Of a stretch of DNA of 64,000 nt, positions 13,139 through 28,550 are shown piece by piece. The position numbers and the translations under genes are program-made. Position 1 is the first letter of the stretch, and the number at the start of each line of letters is the position of its first letter. Below the pieces are notes generated by a model. The model worked only from the letters and a program-made list of their open reading frames with translations, was not told the origin of the DNA and ran no database searches. The DNA comes from Hydractinia symbiolongicarpus (Eukaryota; Cnidaria; Hydrozoa; Anthoathecata; Hydractiniidae), in the NCBI RefSeq assembly GCF_029227915.1, contig NC_079875.1, positions 40,507,201 to 40,571,200 on the forward strand, read 5' to 3'.

Positions 13139-16100
13139 ATGAAATGTTGACTGTGGGAGTTAATTGAACTAACTTTGGGCTGTGACCTGATAAATGTGAA
13201 AAATCAGACAATTGGACTCCAAGAAATAACATTCTTCTTAATTTGACGTGATTGCCGGATCTAAGCGATTACACTGGCCGCTGTGGTAGCGTTTCATTTA
13301 AGAGTTTAGATAAATAAGTCATTCTTTACTGTGGGACCAATCCTATCCGTTATCGGGCGCTAAAGAAATAGCGACAGTTTCAAAAACTAAATTCATTGAA
13401 TTTCTAACGGTGTCAGTCCGTTTCAGTTACAACGGTTTGGTCACATAATCGTACGAACATGTACTTAGCGATATTTTTCTGATATTACTAGGTTGCATCG
13501 CTTTTAACAATGAAACGATTGACTGTGGGACTTAATTGAACTAACTTTGGACTCTGACCTGAGAAATGTGATAAATGAGACAATTGGACACCAAGAAATA
13601 ACATTCTTCTTAATTTGACATGATTGCCGAAACTCAGCGATTACACTGGGCTCTGTGGTAGCGCTTCATTTAAGAATTAATTTAAAAAAAGTCATTTTTT
13701 TATTGTGGTACCAATCCTAGACGTTATCGCGCGCTGAGGAAATAGCGACAGTTTCAAAAACTACACTTCATTGTCTTTCTAACGGTGTCAGTCCGTTTGA
13801 GTTACAACGGTTGGGTCACATATTCGTACCAACATGTGTTTAGCGATATTTTTCAGATATTACTTGGTTGCATCGCTTTTAACAATGAAACGATTGACTG
13901 TGGGACTAAATAGAGCTAACTTTGGACTGTGACCTGATAAATGTGATAAATGAGACAATTGGACTCCAAGAAATAACATTCTTGTTAATTTGATGTGATT
14001 GCCGGAACTCAGCGATTACACTGGGCACCGTGGTAGCGCTTCATTTGAAAATTAAGCTGAAAAAAAGTCATTTTTTTACTGTGGGACCTATCCTAGCCGT
14101 TAGCGTGCGTTGAAGAAAAAGCGACAGTTTCAAAAACTACATTTCATTGACTTTCTAACAGTGTCAGTCCCTTTGAGTTACAACGGTTGGGTCACATATT
14201 CGTACCAACATGTATTTAGCGATATTGTTCTGATATTACTAGGTTGCATCGCTTTTAACTATGAAACGATTGACTGTGGGACTTAATTGAGCTAACTTTG
14301 GACTGTCACCTGATAAATGTGATAAATCAGACAATTGGACTCCAAGAAATAACATTCTTCTAAATTTGACGTGATTGCCGGAACTCAGCGTTTACACTGG
14401 GCACTGTGATAGCGCTTCATTTAAAAATTAAGCTAAAAAAAGTCATTTTTTTACTGTGGGACCTATCCTAGCCGTTAGCGCGCGTTGAAGAAAAAGCGAC
14501 AGTTTCAAAAACTACATTTCATTGACTTTCTAACAGTGTCAGTCCCTTTGAGTTACAACTGTTGGGTCACATATTCGTAACAACATGTATTTAGCGATAT
14601 TTTTCTGATATTACTAGGTTGCATCGCTTTTAACAATGAAACGATTGACTGTGGGACTTAATTGAGCTAACTTTGGACTGTCACCTGATAAATGTGATAA
14701 ATCAGACAATTGGACTCCAAGAAATAACATTCTTCTATATTTGACGTGATTGCCGGAACTCAGCGATTACACTGGGCACTGTGATAGCGCTTCATTTAAA
14801 AATTAATCTAAAAAAAGTCTTTTTTTTACTGTGGGACCTATCCCAGCCGTTATCGCGCGCTGAAGAAATAGCGACAGTTTCAAAAACTACATTTCATTGG
14901 CTTTCTAACCGTGTCAGTCCGTAGGAGTTACAACGGTTGGGTCACATATTCGTACCAACATGTATTTAGCGATATTTTTCTGATATTACTAGGTTGCATC
15001 GCTTTTAACAATGAAATGTTGACTGTGGGAGTTAATTGAACTAACTTTGGGCTGTGACCTGATAAATGTGAAAAATCAGACAATTGGACTCCAAGAAATA
15101 ACATTCTTCTTAATTTGACGTGATTGCCGGATCTAAGCGATTACACTGGCCGCTGTGGTAGCGTTTCATTTAAGAGTTTAGATAAATAAGTCATTCTTTA
15201 CTGTGGGACCAATCCTATCCGTTATCGGGCGCTAAAGAAATAGCGACAGTTTCAAAAACTAAATTCATTGAATTTCTAACGGTGTCAGTCCGTTTCAGTT
15301 ACAACGGTTTGGTCACATAATCGTACGAACATGTACTTAGCGATATTTTTCTGATATTACTAGGTTGCATCGCTTTTAACAATGAAACGATTGACTGTGG
15401 GACTTAATTGAACTAACTTTGGACTCTGACCTGAGAAATGTGATAAATGAGACAATTGGACACCAAGAAATAACATTCTTCTTAATTTGACATGATTGCC
15501 GAAACTCAGCGATTACACTGGGCTCTGTGGTAGCGCTTCATTTAAGAATTAATTTAAAAAAAGTCATTTTTTTATTGTGGTACCAATCCTAGACGTTATC
15601 GCGCGCTGAGGAAATAGCGACAGTTTCAAAAACTACACTTCATTGTCTTTCTAACGGTGTCAGTCCGTTTGAGTTACAACGGTTGGGTCACATATTCGTA
15701 CCAACATGTGTTTAGCGATATTTTTCAGATATTACTTGGTTGCATCGCTTTTAACAATGAAACGATTGACTGTGGGACTAAATAGAGCTAACTTTGGACT
15801 GTGACCTGATAAATGTGATAAATGAGACAATTGGACTCCAAGAAATAACATTCTTGTTAATTTGATGTGATTGCCGGAACTCAGCGATTACACTGGGCAC
15901 CGTGGTAGCGCTTCATTTGAAAATTAAGCTGAAAAAAAGTCATTTTTTTACTGTGGGACCTATCCTAGCCGTTAGCGTGCGTTGAAGAAAAAGCGACAGT
16001 TTCAAAAACTACATTTCATTGACTTTCTAACAGTGTCAGTCCCTTTGAGTTACAACGGTTGGGTCACATATTCGTACCAACATGTATTTAGCGATATTGT

Positions 16101-18795
16101 TCTGATATTACTAGGTTGCATCGCTTTTAACTATGAAACGATTGACTGTGGGACTTAATTGAGCTAACTTTGGACTGTCACCTGATAAATGTGATAAATC
16201 AGACAATTGGACTCCAAGAAATAACATTCTTCTAAATTTGACGTGATTGCCGGAACTCAGCGTTTACACTGGGCACTGTGATAGCGCTTCATTTAAAAAT
16301 TAAGCTAAAAAAAGTCATTTTTTTACTGTGGGACCTATCCTAGCCGTTAGCGCGCGTTGAAGAAAAAGCGACAGTTTCAAAAACTACATTTCATTGACTT
16401 TCTAACAGTGTCAGTCCCTTTGAGTTACAACTGTTGGGTCACATATTCGTAACAACATGTATTTAGCGATATTTTTCTGATATTACTAGGTTGCATCGCT
16501 TTTAACAATGAAACGATTGACTGTGGGACTTAATTGAGCTAACTTTGGACTGTCACCTGATAAATGTGATAAATCAGACAATTGGACTCCAAGAAATAAC
16601 ATTCTTCTATATTTGACGTGATTGCCGGAACTCAGCGATTACACTGGGCACTGTGATAGCGCTTCATTTAAAAATTAATCTAAAAAAAGTCTTTTTTTTA
16701 CTGTGGGACCTATCCCAGCCGTTATCGCGCGCTGAAGAAATAGCGACAGTTTCAAAAACTACATTTCATTGGCTTTCTAACCGTGTCAGTCCGTAGGAGT
16801 TACAACGGTTGGGTCACATATTCGTACCAACATGTATTTAGCGATATTTTTCTGATATTACTAGGTTGCATCGCTTTTAACAATGAAACGATTGACTGTG
16901 GGACTTAATTGAGCTAACTTTGGACTGTCACCTGATAAATGTGATAAATCAGACAATTGGACTCCAAGAAATAACATTCTTCTAAATTTGACGTGATTGC
17001 AGGATCTCAGCGATTACACTGGGCGCTGTGGTAGCGTTTCATTTAAGAGTTTAGATAAATAAGTCATTCTTTACTGTGGGACCAATCCTATCCGTTATCG
17101 GGCGCTAAAGAAATAGCGACAGTTTCAAAAACTAAATTCATTGAATTTCTAACGGTGTCAGTCCGTTTCAGTTACAACGGTTTGGTCACATAATCGTACG
17201 AACATGTACTTAGCGATATTTTTCTGATATTACTAGGTTGCATCGCTTTTAACAATGAAACGATTGACTGTGGGACTTAATTGAACTAACTTTGGACTCT
17301 GACCTGAGAAATGTGATAAATGAGACAATTGGACACCAAGAAATAACATTCTTCTTAATTTGACATGATTGCCGAAACTCAGCGATTACACTGGGCTCTG
17401 TGGTAGCGCTTCATTTAAGAATTAATTTAAAAAAAGTCATTTTTTTATTGTGGTACCAATCCTAGACGTTATCGCGCGCTGAGGAAATAGCGACAGTTTC
17501 AAAAACTACACTTCATTGTCTTTCTAACGGTGTCAGTCCGTTTGAGTTACAACGGTTGGGTCACATATTCGTACCAACATGTGTTTAGCGATATTTTTCA
17601 GATATTACTTGGTTGCATCGCTTTTAACAATGAAACGATTGACTGTGGGACTAAATAGAGCTAACTTTGGACTGTGACCTGATAAATGTGATAAATGAGA
17701 CAATTGGACTCCAAGAAATAACATTCTTGTTAATTTGATGTGATTGCCGGAACTCAGCGATTACACTGGGCACCGTGGTAGCGCTTCATTTGAAAATTAA
17801 GCTGAAAAAAAGTCATTTTTTTACTGTGGGACCTATCCTAGCCGTTAGCGTGCGTTGAAGAAAAAGCGACAGTTTCAAAAACTACATTTCATTGACTTTC
17901 TAACAGTGTCAGTCCCTTTGAGTTACAACGGTTGGGTCACATATTCGTACCAACATGTATTTAGCGATATTGTTCTGATATTACTAGGTTGCATCGCTTT
18001 TAACTATGAAACGATTGACTGTGGGACTTAATTGAGCTAACTTTGGACTGTCACCTGATAAATGTGATAAATCAGACAATTGGACTCCAAGAAATAACAT
18101 TCTTCTAAATTTGACGTGATTGCCGGAACTCAGCGTTTACACTGGGCACTGTGATAGCGCTTCATTTAAAAATTAAGCTAAAAAAAGTCATTTTTTTACT
18201 GTGGGACCTATCCTAGCCGTTAGCGCGCGTTGAAGAAAAAGCGACAGTTTCAAAAACTACATTTCATTGACTTTCTAACAGTGTCAGTCCCTTTGAGTTA
18301 CAACTGTTGGGTCACATATTCGTAACAACATGTATTTAGCGATATTTTTCTGATATTACTAGGTTGCATCGCTTTTAACAATGAAACGATTGACTGTGGG
18401 ACTTAATTGAGCTAACTTTGGACTGTCACCTGATAAATGTGATAAATCAGACAATTGGACTCCAAGAAATAACATTCTTCTATATTTGACGTGATTGCCG
18501 GAACTCAGCGATTACACTGGGCACTGTGATAGCGCTTCATTTAAAAATTAATCTAAAAAAAGTCTTTTTTTTACTGTGGGACCTATCCCAGCCGTTATCG
18601 CGCGCTGAAGAAATAGCGACAGTTTCAAAAACTACATTTCATTGGCTTTCTAACCGTGTCAGTCCGTAGGAGTTACAACGGTTGGGTCACATATTCGTAC
18701 CAACATGTATTTAGCGATATTTTTCTGATATTACTAGGTTGCATCGCTTTTAACAATGAAACGATTGACTGTGGGACTTAATTGAGCTAACTTTG
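13139..18795. repeat. HOR domain, 5-monomer period (about 1.87 kb, three copies)
   Basis: The diagnostic variant tcacataatcgtacgaac occurs at 13,441, 15,313 and 17,186, spacings of 1,872 and 1,873 bp. Companion variants (for example gtaggagttacaacgg and atattgttctg) recur in the same order in each copy. Copies diverge from each other only near the edges. Boundaries are approximate. Confidence 0.9.
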
Positions 18796-19920
18796 GATTG
18801 TGACCTGATAAATGTGATAAATGAGACAATTGGACTCCAAGAAATAACATTCTTGTTAATTTGATGTGATTTCCGGAACTCAGCGATTACACTGGGCACT
18901 GTGGTAGCGCTTCATTTAAAAATAAAGCTAAAAAAAGTCATTTTTTTTTCTGTGGGACCTATCCTAGCCGTTATCGTGCGTTGAAGAAATAGCGACAGTT
19001 TCATAAACTACATTTCATTGGCTTTCTAACGGTGTCAGTCCGTTTGAGTTACAACGGTTGGGTCACATATTCCTACCAACATGTATTTAGCGATATTTTT
19101 CAAGTATTACCAGGTTGCATCGCTTTTAACAATGAAACGATTGACTGTGGGACTTAATTGAGCTAACTTTGGACTGTGACCTGATAAATGTGATAAATGA
19201 GACAATTGGACTCCAAGAAATAACATTCTTGTTAATTTGATGTGATTGCCGGATTTTAGCGATTACACTGGGCACTGTGGTAACGCTTCATTTAAAAATT
19301 CGGCTAAAAAAAGTCATTTTTTTACTGTGTGACCTATCCTAGCCGTTAGCGCGCGTTGAAGAAAAAACGACAGTTTCAAAAACTACATTTCATTGACTTT
19401 CTAACGATGTCAGTCCCTTTGAGTTGCAACGGTTGGGTCACATACTCGTACCAACATGTATTTAGCGATATTTTTCTGATATTACTAGGTTGCATCGCTT
19501 TTAACAATGAAACGATTGACTGTGGGACTAAATGGAGCTAACTTTGGACTGTAACCTGATAAATGTGATAAATGAGACAATTGGACTCCAAGAAAAAACA
19601 TTCTTCTTAATTTGACATGATTGCCGAAACTCAGCGATTACACTGGGCTCTGTGGTAGCGCTTCATTTAAGAGTTTAGATAAATAAGTCATTTTTACTGT
19701 GGGACCAATCCTATCCGCTATCGCGCGCTGAAGAAATAGCGACAGTTTCAAAAACTACATTTCATTGGCTTTCTAACGGTGTCAGTCCGTTTGAGTTACA
19801 ACGGTTGGGTCACATATTCGTACCAACATGTGTTTAGCGATATTTTTCTGATATTACTTGGTTGCATCGCTTTTAACAATGAAACGATTGACTGTGGGAC
19901 TAAATGGAGCTAACTTTGGA

Positions 19921-22160
19921 CTGTAACCTGATAAATGTGATAAATGAGACAATTGGACTCCAAGAAATAACATTCTTGTTAATTTGATGTGATTGCCGGA
20001 ACTCAGCGATTACACTGGGCACTGTGGTAGCGCTTCATTTGAAAATTAAGCTAAAAAAGTCATTTTTTATTGTGGGACCTATCCTAGCCGTTAGCGCGCG
20101 TTGAAGAAAAAGCGACAGTTTCAAAAACTACATTTCATGGACTTTCTAACAGTGTCAGTCCCTTTGAGTTACAACGGTTGGGTCACATATTCGTACCAAC
20201 ATGTATTTAGCGATATTGTTCTGATATTACTAGGTTGCATCGCTCTTAACTATGAAACGATTGACTGTGGGACTTAATTGAGCTAACTTTGGACTGTCAC
20301 ATGATAAATGTGATAAATCAGTCAATTGGACTCCAAGAAATAACATTCTTCTAAATTTGACGTGATTGCCGGAACTCAGCGTTTACACTGGGCACTGTGA
20401 TAGCGCTTCATTTAAAAATTAAGCTAAAAAAAGTCATTTTTTTACTGTGGGACCTATCCTAGCCGTTAGCGCGCGTTGAAGAAAAAGCGACAGTTTCAAA
20501 AACTACATTTCATTGACTTTCTAACAGTGTCAGTCCCTTTGAATTACAACGGTTGGGTCACATATTCGTACCAACATGTATTTAGCGATATTGTTCTGAT
20601 ATTACTAGGTTGCATCGCTTTTAACAATGAAACGATTGACTGTGGGACTTAATTGAGCTAACTTTGGACTGTCACATGATAAATGTGATAAATCAGACAA
20701 TTGGACTCCAAGAAATAACATTCTTCTAAATTTGACGTGATTGCAGGATCTCAGCGATTACACTGGGCGCTGTGGTAGCGCTTCATTTAAAAATTTAGAT
20801 AAATAAATCATTAATACTGTGGGACCAATCCTATTTGTTATCGCGCGCTGAAGAAATAGCGACAGTTTCAAAAACTACAATTCATTGACTTTCTAACGGT
20901 GTCAGTCCGTTTGCGTTACAACGGTTGGTTCACATATTCGTACCAATATGTATTTAGCGATATTTTTCTGATATTACTAGGTTGCATCGCTTTTAACAAT
21001 GAAACGATTGACTGTGGGACTTAATTGAGCTAACTTTGGACTGTAACCTGATAAATGTGATAAATGAGACAATTGGACTCCAAGAAATAACATTCTTGTT
21101 AATTTGATGTGATTGCCGGAACTCAGCGATTACACTGGGCACTGTGGTAGCGCTTCATTTGAAAATTAAGCTAAAAAAGTCATTTTTTATTGTGGGACCT
21201 ATCCTAGCCGTTAGCGCGCGTTGAAGAAAAAGCGACAGTTTCAAAAACTACATTTCATGGACTTTCTAACAGTGTCAGTCCCTTTGAGTTACAACGGTTG
21301 GGTCACATATTCGTACCAACATGTATTTAGCGATATTGTTCTGATATTACTAGGTTGCATCGCTCTTAACTATGAAACGATTGACTGTGGGACTTAATTG
21401 AGCTAACTTTGGACTGTCACATGATAAATGTGATAAATCAGTCAATTGGACTCCAAGAAATAACATTCTTCTAAATTTGACGTGATTGCCGGAACTCAGC
21501 GTTTACACTGGGCACTGTGATAGCGCTTCATTTAAAAATTAAGCTAAAAAAAGTCATTTTTTTACTGTGGGACCTATCCTAGCCGTTAGCGCGCGTTGAA
21601 GAAAAAGCGACAGTTTCAAAAACTACATTTCATTGACTTTCTAACAGTGTCAGTCCCTTTGAATTACAACGGTTGGGTCACATATTCGTACCAACATGTA
21701 TTTAGCGATATTGTTCTGATATTACTAGGTTGCATCGCTTTTAACAATGAAACGATTGACTGTGGGACTTAATTGAGCTAACTTTGGACTGTCACCTGAT
21801 AAATGTGATAAATCAGACAATTGGACTCCAAGAAATAACATTCTTCTAAATTTGACGTGATTGCAGGATCTCAGCGATTACACTGGGCGCTGTGGTAGCG
21901 CTTCATTTAAAAATTTAGATAAATAAATCATTAATACTGTGGGACCAATCCTATTTGTTATCGCGCGCTGAAGAAATAGCGACAGTTTCAAAAACTACAA
22001 TTCAATGACTTTCTAACGGTGTCAGTCCGTTTGAGTTACAACGGTTGGTTCACATATTCGTACCAATATGTATTTAGCGATATTTTTCTGATATTACTAG
22101 GTTGCATCGCTTTTAACAATGAAACGATTGACTGTGGGACTTAATTGAGCTAACTTTGGA
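19921..22160. repeat. HOR domain, 3-monomer period (1.12 kb, two copies)
   Basis: The variant ctgtaacctgataaatg occurs at 19,921 and 21,041, exactly 1,120 bp apart. The linked variants cacatgataaatg, cagtcaattgg and gctcttaac follow in both copies. Confidence 0.88.
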
Positions 22161-24059
22161 CTGTGACATGATAAATGTGATAAATGAGACAATTGGACTC
22201 CAAGAAATAACATTCTTGTTAATTTGAGGTGATTGCCAGAACTGAGCGATTACACTGGGCACTGTGGTAGCGGTTCATTTCAAAATTAAGCTAAAAAAAG
22301 TCATTTTTTTACTGTGGGACCTATCCTAGCCGTTAGCACACGTTGAAGAAAAAGCGACAGTTTCAAAAACTACATTTCATTGACTTTCTAAGAGTGTCAG
22401 TCCCTTTGAGTTACAACGGTTGGGTCACATATTCGTACCAACATGTATTTAGCGATATTTTTCTGATATTACTAGGTTGCATTGCTTTTAACAATGAAAC
22501 GATTGACAGTGGGACTTCATTGAGCTAACTTTGGACTGTCACCTGATGAATGTGATAAATCAGACAATTGGACTCCAAGAAATAACATTCTTCTAAATTT
22601 GACGTCACTGCCGGAACTCAGCGATTACACTGGCCACTGTGATAGCGCTTCATTTAAAAATTAAGCTAAAAAAAGTCATTTTTTTACTGTGGGACCTATC
22701 CTAGCCGTTATCGCGGGCTGAAGAAAAAGCGACAGTTTCAAAAACTACATTTCATTGACTTTCTAACAGTGTCAGTCACTTTGAGTTACAACGGTTGGGT
22801 CACATATTCGTACCAACATGTATTTAGCGATATTGTTCTGATATTACTAGGTTGCATCGCTTTTAACTATGAAACGATTGACTGTGGGACTAAATGGAGT
22901 TAACTTTGGACTGTGACCTGATAAATGTGATAAATGAGACAATTGGACTCCAAGAAAAAACATTCTTCTTAATTTGACATGATTGCCGAAACTCAGCGAT
23001 TACACTGAGCTCTGTGGTAGCGCTTCATTTAAGAATTAAGATAAAAAAAAGTCATCTTTTTAGTGTGGGACCAATCCTAGCCGTTATCGCGGGCTGAAGA
23101 AAAAGCGACAGTTTCAAAAACTACATTTCATTGACTTTCTAACAGTGTCAGTCACTTTGAGTTACAACGGTTGGGTCACATATTCGTACCAACATGTATT
23201 TAGCGATATTGTTCTGATATTACTAGGTTGCATCGCTTTTAACTATGAAACGATTGACTGTGGGACTAAATGGAGTTAACTTTGGACTGTGACCTGATAA
23301 ATGTGACAAATGAGACAATTGGACTCCAAGAAATAACATTCTTCTAAATTTGACGTGATTGCCGGAACTCAGCGTTTACACTGGGCACTGTGATAGCGCT
23401 TCATTTAAAAATTTAGCTAAAAAAAGTCATTTTTTTACTGTGGGACCTATCCTAGCCGTTAGCGCGCGTTGAAGAAAAAGCGACAGTTTCAAAAACTACA
23501 TTTCATTGACTTTCTAACAGTGTCAGTCCCTTTGAGTTACAACGGTTGGGTCACATATTCGTACCAACATGTATTTAGCGAAATTTTTCTGATATTACTA
23601 GGTTGAATCGCTTTTAACAATGAAACGATTGACTGTGGGACTTAATTGAGCTAACTTTGGACTGTCACCTGATAAATGTGATAAATGAGACAATTGGACT
23701 CCAAGAAATAACATTCTTGTTAATTTGATGTGATTGCCGGAACTCAGCGATTACACTGGGCACTGTGGTAGCGCTTCATTTGAAAATTAAGCTAAAAAAA
23801 GTCATATTTTTACTGTGGGACCTATCCTAGCCGTTAGCGCGCGTTGAAGAAAAAGCGACAATTTCAAAAACTATATTTCATTGACTTTCTAACAGTGTCA
23901 GTCCCTTTGAGTTACAACGGTTGGGTCACATATTCGTACCAACATGTATTTAGCGATATTTTTCAAGTATTACCAGGTTGCATCGCTTTTAACAATGAAA
24001 CGATTGACTGTGGGACTTAATTGAGCTAACTTTGGACTGTCACCTGATAAATGTGATAA

Positions 24060-27000
24060 ATCAGACAATTGGACTCCAAGAAATAGCATTCTTCTAAATT
24101 TGACGTAATTGCCGGAACTCAGCGATTACACTGGGCACTGTGATAGCGCTTCATTTAAAAATTAAGCTAAAAAAAGTCATTTTTTTATTGTGGGACCTAT
24201 CCTAGCCGTTATCGCGCGCTGAAGAAATAGCGACAGTTAAAAACTACATTTCATTGGCGTTCTAACGGTGTCAGTCCGTTTGAGTTACAACTGTTGGGTC
24301 ACATATTCGTACCAACATGTATTTAGCGATATTTTTTTGATATTACTAGGTTGCATCGCTTTCAACAATGAAACGATTGACTGTGGGACTTAATTGAGCT
24401 AACTTTAGACTGTCACCTGATAAATGGGATAAATCAGACAATTGGACTCCAAGAAATAACATTCTTCTAAATTTGACGTGATTGCCTGAACTCAGCGATT
24501 ACACTGGGCACTGTGATAGCGCTTCATGTAAAAATTAAGCTAAAAAAAGTCATTTTTTTACTGTGGGACCTATCCTAGCCTTTATCGCGCGCTGAAGAAA
24601 TAGCGACAGTTTCAAAAACTACATATCATTGGCTTTCTAACGGTGTCAGTCCGTTTGAGTTACAACTGTTGGGTCACATATTCGTACCAACATGTATTTA
24701 GCGATATTTTTTTGATATTACTAGGTTGCATCGCTTTTAACAATGAAACGTTGACTGTGGGACTTAATTGCACTAACTTTGGACTGTGACCTGATAAATG
24801 TGATAAATGAGACAATTCGACTCCAAGAAATAACATTCTTCTTAATTTGACGAGATTGCCGGAACTCAGCGATTACATTGGTCTCTGTGGTAGCGCTTCA
24901 TTTAAGGATTAAGATAAAAAAGTCATTTTTTTATTGTGGGACCAATCCTAGCCAATATCTCGCGCTAAAGAAATAGCGACAGTTTCAAAAACTACATTTC
25001 ATTGACTTTCTAACGGTGTCAGTCCGTTTGAGTGACAACGGTTGGGTCACATATTCGTACCAACATGTATTTAGCGATATTTTTCAAGTATTACCAGGTT
25101 GCATCGCTTTTAACAATGAAACGATTGACTGTGGGACTTAATTGAGCTAACTTTGGACTGTGACCTGATAAATGTGATAAATAAGACAATTGGACTCCAA
25201 GAAATAACATTCTTGTTATTTTGACGTGGTTGTCGGAATTCAGCGATTACACTGGGCACTGTGGTAGCGCTTCATTTAAAAATTAAGCTAAAAAAAGTCA
25301 TTTTTTTACTGTGGGACCTATCCTAGCCGTTATCGCGCGCTGAAGAAATAGGGACAGTTTCAAAAACTACATTTCATTGGCTTTCTAACGGTGTCGGTCC
25401 GTTTGAGTTACAACTGTTGGGTCACATATTCGTACCAACATGTATTTAGCGATATTTTTCTGATATTACTAGGATGCATCGCTTTTAACAGTGAAACGAT
25501 TGACAGTGGGACTTAATTGAGCTAACTTTGGACTGTCACCTGATGAATGTGATAAATCAGACAATTGGACTCCAAGAAATAACATTCTTCTAAATTTGAC
25601 GTGATTGCCGGAACTCAGCGATTACACTGGGCAATGTGATAGCGATTCATTTAAAATTAAGCTAAAAAAAGTCATTTTTTTACTGTGGGACCTATCCTAG
25701 CCGTTATCGCGCGCTGAAGAAATAGCGACAGTTTCAAAAACTACATTTCATTGGCTTTCTAACGGTGTCAGTCCGTTTGAGTTACAACTGTTGGGTCACA
25801 TATTCGTACCAACATGTATTTAGCGATATTTTTTTGATATTACTAGGTTGCATCGCTTTTAACAATGAAACGTTGACTGTGGGACTTAATTGCACTAACT
25901 TTGGACTGTGACCTGATAAATGTGATAAATGAGCCAATTCGACTGCAAGAAATAACATTCTTCTTAATTTGACGAGATTGCCGGAACTCAGCGATTACAT
26001 CTGGCTCTGTGGTAGCGCTTCATTTAAGGATTAAGATAAAAAAGTCATTTTTTTAATGTGGGACCAATCCTAGCCAATATCTCGCGCTAAAGAAATAGCG
26101 ACAGTTTCAAAAACTACATTTCATTGACTTTCTAACGGTGTCAGTCCGTTTGAGTGACAACGGTCGGGTCACATATTCGTACCAACATGTATTTAGCGAT
26201 ATTTTTCAAGTATTACCAGGTTGCATCGCTTTTAACAATGAAACGATTGACTGTGGGACTTAATTAAGCTAACTTTGGACTGTGACCTGATAAATGTGAT
26301 AAATCAGACAATTGGACTCCAAGAAATAGCATTCTTCTAAATTTGACGTAATTGCCGGAACTCAGCGATTACACTGGGCACTGTGATAGCGCTTCATTTA
26401 AAAATTAAGCTAAAAAAAGTCATTTTTTTATTGTGGGACCTATCCTAGCCGTTATCGCGCGCTGAAGAAATAGCGACAGTTTCAAAAACTACATTTCATT
26501 GGCGTTCTAACGGTGTCAGTCCGTTTGAGTTACAACTGTTGGGTCACATATTCGTACCAACATGTATTTAGCGATATTTTTTTGATATTACTAGGTTGCA
26601 TCGCTTTCAACAATGAAACGATTGACTGTGGGACTTAATTGAGCTAACTTTAGACTGTCACCTGATAAATGTGATAAATCAGACAATTGGACTCCAAGAA
26701 ATAACATTCTTTTAAATTTGACGTGATTGCCTGAACTCAGCGATTACACTGGGCACTGTGATAGCGCTTCATGTAAAAATTAAGCTAAAAAAAGTCATTT
26801 TTTTACTGTGGGACCTATCCTAGCCTTTATCGCGCGCTGAAGAAATAGCGACAGTTTCAAAAACTACATTTCATTGGCTTTCTAACGGTGTCAGTCCGTT
26901 TGAGTTACAACTGTTGGGTCACATATTCGTACCAACATGTATTTAGCGATATTTTTTTGATATTACTAGGTTGCATCGCTTTTAACAATGAAACGTTGAC

Positions 27001-28550
27001 TGTGGGACTTAATTGCACTAACTTTGGACTGTGACCTGATAAATGTGATAAATGAGACAATTCGACTCCAAGAAATAACATTCTTCTTAAATTGACGAGA
27101 TTGCCGGAACTCAGCGATTACATTGGTCTCTGTGGTAGCGCTTCATTTAAGGATTAAGATAAAAAAGTCATTTTTTTATTGTGGGACCAATCCTAGCCAA
27201 TATCTCGCGCTAAAGAAATAGCGACAGTTTCAAAAACTACATTTCATTGACTTTCTAACGGTGTCAGTCCGTTTGAGTGACAACGGTTGGGTCACATATT
27301 CGTACCAACATGTATTTAGCGATATTTTTCAAGTATTACCAGGTTGCATCGCTTTTAACAATGAAACGATTGACTGTGGGACTTAATTGAGCTAACTTTG
27401 GACTGTGACCTGATAAATGTGATAAATAAGACAATTGGACTCCAAGAAATAACATTCTTGTTATTTTGACGTGGTTGTCGGAATTCAGCGATTACACTGG
27501 GCACTGTGGTAGCGCTTCATTTAAAAATTAAGCTAAAAAAAGTCATTTTTTTACTGTGGGACCAATCCTAGCCGTTATCGCGCGCTGAAGAAATAGGGAC
27601 AGTTTCAAAAACTACATTTCATTGGCTTTCTAACGGTGTCAGTCCGTTTGAGTTACAACTGTTGGGTCACATATTCGTACCAACATGTATTTAGCGATAT
27701 TTTTCTGATATTACTAGGATGCATCGCTTTTAACAATGAAACGATTGACAGTGGGACTTAATTGAGCTAACTTTGGACTGTCACCTGATGAATGTGATAA
27801 ATCAGACAATTGGACTCCAAGAAATAACATTCTTCTAAATTTGACGTGATTGCCGGAACTCAGCGATTACACTGGGCACTGTGATAGCGATTCATTTAAA
27901 ATTAAGCTAAAAAAAGTCATTTTTTTACTGTGGGACCTATCCTAGCCGTTATCGCGCGCTGAAGAAATAGCGACAGTTTCAAAAACTACATTTCATTGGC
28001 TTTCTAACGGTGTCAGTCCGTTTGAGTTACAACTGTTGGGTCACATATTCGTACCAACATGTATTTAGCGATATTTTTTTGATATTACTAGGTTGCATCG
28101 CTTTTAACAATGAAACGTTGACTGTGGGACTTAATTGCACTAACTTTGGACTGTGACCTGATAAATGTGATAAATGAGCCAATTCGACTCCAAGAAATAA
28201 CATTCTTCTTAATTTGACGAGATTGCCGGAACTCAGCGATTACATCTGGCTCTGTGGTAGCGCTTCATTTAAGGATTAAGATAAAAAAGTCATTTTTTTA
28301 ATGTGGGACCAATCCTAGCCAATATCTCGCGCTCAAGAAATAGCGACAGTTTCAAAAACTACATTTCATTGACTTTCTAACGGTGTCAGTCCGTTTGAGT
28401 GACAACGGTCGGGTCACATATTCGTACCAACATGTATTTAGCGATATTTTTCAAGTATTACCAGGTTGCATCGCTTTTAACAATGAAACGATTGACTGTG
28501 GGACTTAATTAAGCTAACTTTGCACTGTGACCTGATAAATGTGATAAATA
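24060..28550. repeat. HOR domain, 6-monomer period (about 2.24 kb, two copies plus a partial third)
   Basis: The variant aaatagcattcttc occurs at about 24,081 and 26,324, and ttattttgacgtggttgtcg at 25,216 and 27,461, giving 2,243-2,245 bp. A further match at about 28,583 is only three monomers on, so the last copy is partial or rearranged. Confidence 0.87.
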